This document shows positions 1 through 4,228 of a stretch of 11,808 nt of DNA, in pieces. Origin of the DNA: an uncultured bacterium (GTDB lineage Bacteria; Patescibacteriota; Minisyncoccia; Phycocordibacterales; UBA1006); assembly GCA_903920485.1 (NCBI GenBank), contig CAIXMG010000084.1:1-11808 (forward strand), read 5' to 3'. The notes under the pieces are model-generated. The model saw nothing but the letters and a program-made list of their open reading frames with translations, had not been told where the DNA came from and ran no database searches. The position numbers and the translations under genes are program-made. Within the stretch, counting starts at the first letter, position 1; each line of letters starts with the position of its first letter.

Positions 1-1
1 C

Positions 2-697
2 GACTTAGTAAAATTCGATGACGAAAAGAGTATTATGGACTTTCTCCATGAGTCGACAGTTAGAATTGCCGAAACTCTCACAGGTATTCTGATTTCTGAA
101 AAAAAAGATATTAAATTATCTGTTGGTCATTTGGTGCAGGCGATCATTAAGGGAAATTTTCTTACCCAATTAGGAAGAGAAATAGAAAAATACAGAACTG
201 ACGGAAAGATAAAGGAAGATTATTTTGCTAGTAACAAGAATCGGGCGTCATTATACGAATTACTGAAATTTATAGATGAAGCACCTGATGAAGGGCTTTT
301 CAAAGCTGCAAAATCAATTTTCTTTACGTCTATAAAAACCGACGCCACTGAACAGGATGAAGTGCTTGCTTATGAATTCTTACAGACAATTAGAAAGCTT
401 AGTGGAACAGAAATTTTAATCCTGAAAGCAAATTTTGAGATTGCAAAAAGAGAAACAGGTGCGGAGTATAGGAAAAATCCTCTCTCAGGTCGCAATACTT
501 GGGTTTTTGCTGTCGCTGAAGAAATGGGATATCCTGCTTATAGTTCGATGGTGGAAAAATACGAAGATAACCTTATGTCTCTGAAACTGATTTCTGACAA
601 AATGCACAACGACGGATCAGGGATTCGACCGACGGATCACTTTCGTTTGACTGATATGGGATATAAGTTTTGTGAATTTATTACAGAGACTATATAA
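2..697 (+). CDS. Unrecognised protein, 5' end outside window
   Basis: The frame is open from base 2, so the gene probably begins upstream. An internal ATG at 35 would give 220 aa, but it has no Shine-Dalgarno sequence and is not a convincing start. The protein looks soluble: mainly helical and charged, with no membrane segment or signal peptide. The C-terminal part (around residues 150-215 counted from the ATG at 35) contains a W-F-A-V-A-E-E-M-G-Y stretch and a P-T-D-H-F-R-L-T segment. This resembles the helix-plus-wing end of winged-helix proteins, but that is a guess. I do not recognise the family. Base composition is unlike the rest of the window: two sampled 60-base stretches (61-120, 181-240) are about 30% G+C, against about 65% for a stretch of mreB. 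The gene ends 25 bp from the 3' end of a convergent tRNA-Thr gene, the kind of place where integrated DNA accumulates. Real coding is likely; function is unknown. Confidence 0.75.
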   Translation, partial: DLVKFDDEKSIMDFLHESTVRIAETLTGILISEKKDIKLSVGHLVQAIIKGNFLTQLGREIEKYRTDGKIKEDYFASNKNRASLYELLKFIDEAPDEGLFKAAKSIFFTSIKTDATEQDEVLAYEFLQTIRKLSGTEILILKANFEIAKRETGAEYRKNPLSGRNTWVFAVAEEMGYPAYSSMVEKYEDNLMSLKLISDKMHNDGSGIRPTDHFRLTDMGYKFCEFITETI

Positions 698-701
698 TCT
701 G

Positions 702-722
702 AAAAAATGAATCACCTCGTGA
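702..722 (-). terminator. Weak hairpin plus T-run after tRNA-Thr
   Basis: On the minus strand, just past the tRNA 3' end, a short stem (TCAC, loop GAG, GTGA) is followed by TTCA and six T residues. The stem is only 4-5 bp, so this is a weak intrinsic terminator at best. It sits where the rpsB-tsf-tRNA transcript would need to stop, facing the convergent gene that ends at 697. Confidence 0.35.
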
Positions 723-794
723 GCCGCTTCCCAGATTCGAACTGGGGACCTTCACTTTACAAAAGTGTTGCTCTACCAACTGAGCTAAAGCGGC
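722..794 (-). tRNA. tRNA-Thr (anticodon UGU)
   Basis: A complete 73-nt cloverleaf can be folded by hand. It has a 7-bp acceptor stem (GCCGCTT with AAGCGGC), D arm GCTC/GAGC with loop AGTTGGTA, anticodon stem ACACT/AGTGA (outer pair A-A mismatched), 7-nt loop TTTGTAA, a 5-nt variable loop, and T arm CCCAG-TTCGAAT-CTGGG. The anticodon TGT reads ACA and so specifies threonine. The discriminator base is U. The next three bases are CAC, so CCA is not encoded and must be added by tRNA nucleotidyltransferase. No separate promoter is obvious in the 35 bp upstream, so it is probably processed from the rpsB-tsf operon transcript. Confidence 0.95.
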
Positions 795-800
795 GGTAGC

Positions 801-819
801 ACGCAAGGCGAACTTGCGT
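801..819 (-). other. Stem-loop between membrane-protein gene and tRNA-Thr
   Basis: A 7-bp perfect inverted repeat (ACGCAAG / CTTGCGT) with a 5-nt loop lies in the 35-bp gap between the stop codon at 830 and the tRNA 5' end at 794. On the minus strand no T-run follows it, so it is not a normal terminator. A role as an mRNA 3' end or a processing hairpin preceding the tRNA is inference. Confidence 0.4.
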
Positions 820-829
820 ACAAAAATTC

Positions 830-1279
830 TTATCGTTCCAACGAGTCTTCGCCGAGTTCGGTGATGACCGGTTCGGCAGGGGCTTCGTGGGAAGCAGCCG
901 TCGCATGCTTGCGCTTTGCCGTGGATGACTTCTTTGGATGGCGGACCTTGGTCCAGAACTCCGAAGGCTGGCGAGGAGCGTTCTTGTCGTGTTCGTACAG
1001 GAAGTTTCGGATGCGGGCCTTCACAACCTGCTTCACGGTGATCTTTTCCGACAGCTTGCGGTATTGTTCGATCATCCACAGCAGCATCACCTTTAGGATC
1101 TTTCGGGTAAGTGTTCGTACCTGTGATGAAAGTCCCGATTCGAAATTCTCAGGATGCAGGACATACCAGGGTTCCTGGCCTTCCGTACCGTATTCCTTGG
1201 CAAGAACAGCCCCGTTGCTGACGTACAGGGTGATGCCCATGCCCAAGAGTCCAAGAACGATAAGGATGATGAATATCAT
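830..1279 (-). CDS. Small single-pass membrane protein (hypothetical)
   Basis: This 149-aa protein has an N-terminal transmembrane helix (residues 1-20, rich in I, L, V, G). A soluble segment with conserved-looking W, Y and F residues follows. A basic amphipathic helical region (about 54-105) contains the motif N-F-L-Y-E-H-D, and then S-E-F-W-x-K-V-R. The tail is low-complexity, rich in K, A, S and E. I start it at the ATG at 1279, one base after the tsf stop codon, which suggests translational coupling. A longer frame exists only from a TTG at 1315 inside tsf, and I consider that less likely. It is probably co-transcribed with rpsB and tsf and is followed by tRNA-Thr. I have no confident family name; position and shape resemble membrane proteins seen in Parcubacteria. 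The long antisense frame across it looks like a shadow. Confidence 0.8.
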   Translation of the reverse strand: MIFIILIVLGLLGMGITLYVSNGAVLAKEYGTEGQEPWYVLHPENFESGLSSQVRTLTRKILKVMLLWMIEQYRKLSEKITVKQVVKARIRNFLYEHDKNAPRQPSEFWTKVRHPKKSSTAKRKHATAASHEAPAEPVITELGEDSLER

Positions 1280-1280
1280 A

Positions 1281-1733
1281 TTAGATACTATATCGCACAA
1301 AGTGTCCCAATTCAACGCGCTCGCCGGTCTTCTGGACGAGTCCGTCGATGACCTGCTTGATCGTCAGTTCTGGGTTGAGAAGGAACGGCTGTTCGAGGAG
1401 TGCTTCTGGCGATTCGGGATCCATGGCACCGATGTGCATGGCGATCTGGTTGGCGGCACCGACGAACTCGTCATTCTGTGACACGAAGTCGGTCTCGCAG
1501 GAAAGTTGGAGCAATACGCCCATCTTCTTGTTGCCGTGGATGTAGCTTGCGATCACGCCTGCACCGATGACTCGGTCCTGCTTCTTCTCAGCCTGGGCTG
1601 CCGCGATTTCTCGAAGTGCAACTCGTGCTTTTTCCATGTCACCGCCCGATTCCTCGAGGGCCTTCTTGCACTGCATGACTGAAATACCGGTTTCTTCTCG
1701 GAGTGCCTTTACCATGTCTGCGTTTATTTCCAT
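1281..1733 (-). CDS. tsf: Elongation factor Ts, short form
   Basis: EF-Ts is the guanine-nucleotide exchange factor that recycles EF-Tu-GDP in the cytoplasm. Residues 1-45 form the UBA-like N-terminal domain that contacts EF-Tu, including G-D-M-E-K-A at 31-36. The diagnostic exchange motif T-D-F-V is at 81-84, preceded by L-S-C-E. The N-terminal core subdomain continues to about residue 150, where the protein stops. The E. coli protein is about 283 aa and has a second core subdomain and a coiled coil. This one lacks both, like short EF-Ts proteins known from Thermus and CPR bacteria. The start is the ATG at 1733, with no Shine-Dalgarno sequence. It lies 190 bp downstream of rpsB in the usual rpsB-tsf order, but the spacer carries an inverted pair of palindromic repeats. 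The identity is secure. Confidence 0.97.
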   Translation of the reverse strand: MEINADMVKALREETGISVMQCKKALEESGGDMEKARVALREIAAAQAEKKQDRVIGAGVIASYIHGNKKMGVLLQLSCETDFVSQNDEFVGAANQIAMHIGAMDPESPEALLEQPFLLNPELTIKQVIDGLVQKTGERVELGHFVRYSI

Positions 1734-1752
1734 AGAATGTACTTAAAGAATT

Positions 1753-1767
1753 AGATTTCTAAAATCT
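1753..1767 (-). other. Small hairpin upstream of tsf
   Basis: AGATTT and AAATCT form a 6-bp inverted repeat with a 3-nt loop, about 20 bp upstream of the tsf start codon. There is no T-run of terminator type. It is a weak AT-rich structure in the tsf 5' region, and its significance is unclear. Confidence 0.3.
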
Positions 1768-1773
1768 CACCTT

Positions 1774-1823
1774 ACTTCCGTACGCCCCCGGCCTTCGGCC
1801 ACCCCCTCTAAGAGAGGGGGATT
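1774..1823 (-). repeat. GC-rich palindromic repeat, copy A (REP-like)
   Basis: This element contains a perfect hairpin, CCCCCTCT-AAG-AGAGGGGG (1802-1820), next to a second small hairpin GGCC-TTC-GGCC (1790-1800), a C-run and GTACG. Its reverse complement matches copy B (1861-1903) block by block: CCTCTCTTAGAGGGG, a variable small palindrome, a GGGG run, then GTACGG. This is the architecture of REP-type repeats that scatter through intergenic DNA in many bacteria. Because it lies between two cotranscribed genes, the RNA would fold strongly. Confidence 0.7.
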
Positions 1824-1860
1824 CTTCGTCTAGATGATATCTAACATCGAGACGGAGTAT

Positions 1861-1903
1861 GCCCCTCTCTTAGAGGGGCTCCGCGGAGCGGTGGGGAGTA
1901 CGG
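1861..1903 (+). repeat. GC-rich palindromic repeat, copy B (REP-like)
   Basis: This is the inverted partner of copy A. It has the hairpin CCCCTCT-CTT-AGAGGGG (1862-1878), a different inner palindrome CTCCGCGGAG (1879-1888), then GGTGGGGAGTACGG. The outer blocks are conserved between the copies, while the inner palindrome differs in sequence but not in pairing. That pattern suggests structure is being kept. Between the copies lies a further small hairpin (TAGAT / ATCTA, 1831-1843). The pair could fold either as separate hairpins or as one large stem in the rpsB-tsf transcript. Confidence 0.7.
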
Positions 1904-1923
1904 TGATAGCGAGACTGAGGGGT

Positions 1924-2607
1924 CTACTTGTTTCCCTTGTAAGCCTCAACGACTTTGCCAAGGAAATACTCGATCGACTTCTTGTTGGCATCGTTTCCGA
2001 CAACCGGGTACGAAACCTGCTTGATGTCGCAGTCCGTATTCGAAAGCGAAATGACGGGGATTCCCATCTGGTTGGCTTCAGTGACGGCGATCGCTTCCTC
2101 TCGGCTGTCGATGACGACGAGTGCCCCGGGAAGTCCCTTCATGGTCGTCATGCCTCCGAACCGTCGTCCCAATCTCTCGATCTTTCGCTCAAGGAGCAAT
2201 TTTTCCTTCTTGGTCTTCGTGATCGTTTCGAGCTCGTTCTTCTCCTGCTTGTCGGTAAGGTCCTCGAACAGTGCGACGCGGGACTTGATCTGCTTGTCGT
2301 TGGTAAGGGTTCCTCCGATCCATCGAATTTCGACGTAGGGCATGCCAAGCGAATCCGCAGCTGCCTTTACGGCATCCTTGGCTTCAGGCTTGGTTCCGAC
2401 AAAGAGAACCTGCTTGCCGGTCGAACCGAGGGTTGCCAAAACCTCCTGCGCTTTTGAAAGGCTGGCTACGGTCTTTTCGAGGTCGATGATGTCGGTTCGA
2501 TTCTTCGTTCCGTAAAGGAGTGGTTTCGTGCTGGGATGTCGTCGGGTGCGGGTGTAGCCGTAGTGGGCTCCCACGCCGAAGAGTTCTCGGACAATGTTGT
2601 TTTCCAT
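1924..2607 (-). CDS. rpsB: 30S ribosomal protein S2
   Basis: This 227-aa small-subunit protein sits on the solvent side of the 30S head-body junction. Family features are clear: an N-terminal region with G-A-H-Y-G (13-17), a segment with D-I-I-D-L-E (39-44), the S2 signature R-W-I-G-G-T-L-T-N (95-103), a basic coiled-coil insertion (about 105-147), and the C-terminal Rossmann-like part ending in P-V-V-G-N-D-A-N-K-K (201-210). That last segment corresponds to the I-P-G-N-D-D-A stretch of E. coli S2. The length is near the bacterial norm (about 230-250). The start is the ATG at 2607, with no Shine-Dalgarno sequence. It heads a minus-strand operon with tsf. The mRNA probably has a leader of about 150 nt with two hairpins, suggesting feedback control of the kind known for r-protein operons, though this is unproven here. 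Confidence 0.97.
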   Translation of the reverse strand: MENNIVRELFGVGAHYGYTRTRRHPSTKPLLYGTKNRTDIIDLEKTVASLSKAQEVLATLGSTGKQVLFVGTKPEAKDAVKAAADSLGMPYVEIRWIGGTLTNDKQIKSRVALFEDLTDKQEKNELETITKTKKEKLLLERKIERLGRRFGGMTTMKGLPGALVVIDSREEAIAVTEANQMGIPVISLSNTDCDIKQVSYPVVGNDANKKSIEYFLGKVVEAYKGNK

Positions 2608-2657
2608 AATGAATCACAGTCGTTTGCACAAGGGGGTGATAATAAGTCCCTCGTTGG

Positions 2658-2721
2658 CCTGGGTGACGCCCAGGGAAGAAGCTCTTGGTTTCAGGTCTTA
2701 CTTGCGTAAGAGTGCCTTGAA
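2658..2721 (-). promoter_or_regulatory. Structured leader of rpsB mRNA
   Basis: Between the likely promoter and the rpsB ATG, the minus-strand transcript can form two hairpins. One is CCTGGG-CGTCA-CCCAGG (2658-2674). The other is CTTAC-GCAA-GTAAG (2697-2710), closed by a GNRA tetraloop and extended below an internal loop by TTTCAAGG pairing with CCTGAAA (about 2689-2721). Autogenous leader control is well known for S2 operons in other bacteria. This structure does not match a leader I can name, so the function is inference. Confidence 0.4.
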
Positions 2722-2756
2722 AACAAAGCCTTTTCTACAATCTGCGTACGGGAGGA

Positions 2757-2765
2757 AATATAACA
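2757..2765 (-). promoter_or_regulatory. Extended -10 promoter candidate for rpsB
   Basis: The minus strand reads TGTTATATT, that is TGn followed by TATATT (5 of 6 bases of the consensus -10). No good -35 lies 17 bp upstream, as is tolerated for extended -10 promoters. It would give a leader of about 145 nt for rpsB. Confidence 0.4.
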
Positions 2766-2787
2766 CAAAAGTCATAATATGGCGACA

Positions 2788-2816
2788 TTGACAAATTTGA
2801 CTTAATATGATTATAT
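2788..2816 (+). promoter_or_regulatory. Sigma70-type promoter for the 2842 gene
   Basis: A perfect -35 TTGACA (2788-2793), a 17-bp spacer and TTATAT as -10 (2811-2816). Transcription would begin near 2823, giving a leader of about 18 nt without a Shine-Dalgarno sequence. It is divergent from the rpsB promoter. Confidence 0.65.
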
Positions 2817-2841
2817 GGGGACATAACTAAATATCTTTTAT

Positions 2842-3084
2842 ATGAAAAAAACATTGGCCTTTGTTCTTCTGGTAGTTGGAATCATGGCGTTGGTTGTCGG
2901 AGCGGCTTTCATTTTTGGGCTGATCAATCTGGCGATGCCACATCAAACGCAACTCACTGTGGTTGCCGCAGGTCTTGCGCTGGTTGGGTTGGCAGGGATT
3001 GCCGAAGGAGAAAAGTTTCTCTTCGCTGGTTGGGTGTTTCTCGTTTCCGGCATTATTCTTCTTGCCTGCGAAATCAACAGGTGA
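2842..3084 (+). CDS. Small membrane protein, 80 aa (hypothetical)
   Basis: This is a very hydrophobic 80-aa protein with three probable transmembrane helices (about 5-27, 37-53 and 58-76), short polar turns and a charged end C-E-I-N-R. There are no catalytic residues or family motif that I recognise. The start is the ATG at 2842, which gives a K-K positively charged N-terminus followed directly by the first helix. No Shine-Dalgarno sequence is present. It forms its own transcription unit: a good promoter at 2788-2816 and a hairpin terminator at 3117-3144. It is the first of three adjacent small membrane-protein genes on this strand. It could be a short integral envelope protein; no function is assignable from sequence. 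Confidence 0.75.
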   Translation: MKKTLAFVLLVVGIMALVVGAAFIFGLINLAMPHQTQLTVVAAGLALVGLAGIAEGEKFLFAGWVFLVSGIILLACEINR

Positions 3085-3116
3085 CCCTGGTGTTGCTTGA
3101 TTCCTCTTTTTAAGTA

Positions 3117-3144
3117 AAGGGTTCCAGAATACGGGACCTTTTTT
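3117..3144 (+). terminator. Intrinsic terminator after the 2842 gene
   Basis: AAGGGTTCC pairs with GGGACCTT around a 7-base loop, with one bulged G and one G-T pair. It is followed by a run of six T (3139-3144, partly within the stem). It lies 33 bp past the stop codon. Confidence 0.7.
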
Positions 3145-3160
3145 GTTTTATTCGGATACG

Positions 3161-3189
3161 TTGACATTCATTGTGTTTTGTGAGATATC
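3161..3189 (+). promoter_or_regulatory. Promoter candidate for the 3234 gene
   Basis: A perfect TTGACA (3161-3166) lies immediately after the preceding terminator. The -10 at 17-bp spacing is poor (GATATC, 3 of 6). The -35 and the placement are convincing; the -10 is not. Confidence 0.45.
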
Positions 3190-3233
3190 TACCTGCAGAG
3201 TCTTTTTTTAACAAACCCCTTTAAACTTTCTTT

Positions 3234-3620
3234 ATGAAAAAATTAATAATATCCTCGGTTCTTCTGCTGCTCTCAGTGTTCATCGTTTGGGAATCCTCTG
3301 TCTATTTTGGTGCCGACTCCAGTGCTGTTGTCAAAGCTGGCGTGGTTATCCTTGTGGTGTGGTTCCTGGCGACATTTGCCGATGGCATCACTTACACCTC
3401 GACGGGATATAATCGCCTCATGACGATTCTCTGCATGGTTCCTGTGATTTCAATCGTCTTCGCAGTATTCTCTCTTTTTATTGAGATGACACACGACGAA
3501 AAGTTTCTGGCAGTTTCCATTACGGTTTCCCTTGGTGTCACAATGCTCGGATCCTTGGCAAGGGGGTTCCTCGACGAGGAATATGATAAAACTTCTCAGC
3601 AAGCAAGAAGGACCCAGTAG
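3234..3620 (+). CDS. Small multi-pass membrane protein, 128 aa (hypothetical)
   Basis: This is a 128-aa integral membrane protein with four predicted helices (about 5-20, 33-52, 62-83 and 92-109). The tail is short, charged and probably cytoplasmic (D-E-E-Y-D-K, then Q-Q-A-R-R). The N-terminal M-K-K-L followed by the first hydrophobic stretch could alternatively be read as a signal peptide, but no cleavage site stands out. Between helices 2 and 3 there is a polar loop with T-Y-T-S-T-G-Y-N-R. I recognise no family. The start is the ATG at 3234, with no Shine-Dalgarno sequence (the upstream bases are pyrimidine-rich). The gene is transcribed alone, between a promoter candidate at 3161 and a strong terminator at 3649. 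Envelope location is a safe inference; function is unknown. Confidence 0.78.
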   Translation: MKKLIISSVLLLLSVFIVWESSVYFGADSSAVVKAGVVILVVWFLATFADGITYTSTGYNRLMTILCMVPVISIVFAVFSLFIEMTHDEKFLAVSITVSLGVTMLGSLARGFLDEEYDKTSQQARRTQ

Positions 3621-3648
3621 CACAAAGCAGATACCATCAAATGTATAA

Positions 3649-3678
3649 ACGCCCCTCCCAGTGAGGAGGGCGTTTTTT
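3649..3678 (+). terminator. Strong intrinsic terminator after the 3234 gene
   Basis: ACGCCC-C-TCC pairs with GGA-GGGCGT (9 bp with one bulged C, loop CAGTGA), followed by TTTTTT (3673-3678). It is immediately followed by the next promoter. Confidence 0.85.
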
Positions 3679-3680
3679 GT

Positions 3681-3709
3681 TTGACATTTCTATTAAACTA
3701 TTATATATT
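3681..3709 (+). promoter_or_regulatory. Near-consensus promoter for the 3752 gene
   Basis: TTGACA (3681-3686), a 17-bp spacer, then TATATT (3704-3709), with an AT-rich spacer. The -35 begins only two bases after the terminator T-run. The predicted leader is about 35 nt. Confidence 0.8.
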
Positions 3710-3751
3710 ATTTCCTGTAATCAGTTTTTTTAAACCTTAAATCCTTATCCC

Positions 3752-4126
3752 ATGAAGAGTTTTCTCCTCGTAGCTTATTTGGTCGTTGTATTCTCCTTCA
3801 GCATCATCTTTTTTCAACCTGAAAGGGATTATGTGGGCGGGCCTCTCATTTTTTATGCTGTGATCACGATCTTCTTCTTTGCCCATGTCCGATGGTATTC
3901 CGACAAAGTGGCATGGATCATTCTGTGCGTGATGATGACCAGTGTGGTTCTGGTTGCTGTTCTCGTTCTCAATCCTTGGTTTGGGTTGCAAGCGGCATTG
4001 TTTGCCACCGCGAACAATGCAAGGTTTTTCGGCTGGACCACTCTTCTGTTCCCGGCCCCGTTCGTCATCTACCGGATATCAGAATTTTTTGAACAGCGGA
4101 AATTATTTAAAAATCTTAAGATGTAA
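3752..4126 (+). CDS. Small multi-pass membrane protein, 124 aa (hypothetical)
   Basis: This 124-aa protein has four probable transmembrane segments (about 3-22, 29-46, 53-73 and 80-107) and a basic C-terminal tail (E-F-F-E-Q-R-K-L-F-K). Aromatic residues cluster at the predicted membrane borders (R-W-Y, N-P-W-F, R-F-F-G-W). I know of no matching family. The start is the ATG at 3752, with no Shine-Dalgarno sequence. It is monocistronic: the best promoter in the window lies upstream (3681-3709) and a 10-bp hairpin terminator downstream (4149-4190). Size and topology resemble the gene at 3234, but I see no alignable sequence similarity, so common ancestry is not claimed. Confidence 0.78.
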   Translation: MKSFLLVAYLVVVFSFSIIFFQPERDYVGGPLIFYAVITIFFFAHVRWYSDKVAWIILCVMMTSVVLVAVLVLNPWFGLQAALFATANNARFFGWTTLLFPAPFVIYRISEFFEQRKLFKNLKM

Positions 4127-4148
4127 GGGCTAACCTGTGGAATTTGTT

Positions 4149-4190
4149 CCTGTCGCGATTATCTCAACCGTCGCGACAGGGATTTTTTTT
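4149..4190 (+). terminator. Strong intrinsic terminator before proS
   Basis: A perfect 10-bp stem CCTGTCGCGA / TCGCGACAGG (4149-4158 with 4171-4180), a 12-base loop, then GA and eight T (4183-4190). It isolates proS from the upstream gene. Confidence 0.9.
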
Positions 4191-4192
4191 AT

Positions 4193-4221
4193 TTGGAAAA
4201 ACCTCTTTTTTGAGCTATGAT
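4193..4221 (+). promoter_or_regulatory. proS promoter, predicts a leaderless mRNA
   Basis: TTGGAA (4193-4198; 4 of 6 bases of the consensus -35), a 17-bp spacer, TATGAT (4216-4221; 5 of 6 of the consensus -10). The ATG of the conserved M-R-Q-S start is at 4229, seven bases after the -10, exactly where transcription normally begins. This also argues against the ATG at 4217, which lies inside the -10. Confidence 0.7.
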
Positions 4222-4228
4222 GCACAGC

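Noticed and set aside
35..697. Assigning the first gene to an abortive-infection or other defence family
   Set aside because: The helical character and winged-helix-like end are suggestive but no diagnostic motif is visible, so naming a family would be guesswork.
861..1481. A 206-codon plus-strand open frame antisense to tsf and the small membrane-protein gene
   Set aside because: It runs through two well-supported minus-strand genes, one certain (tsf), has no recognisable domain and looks like a GC-driven shadow.
1834..2457. A 207-codon plus-strand open frame antisense to rpsB, starting in the repeat spacer
   Set aside because: rpsB is certain on the other strand. The translated frame is low-complexity L/V/D/S-rich and its start lies between the two REP-like copies.
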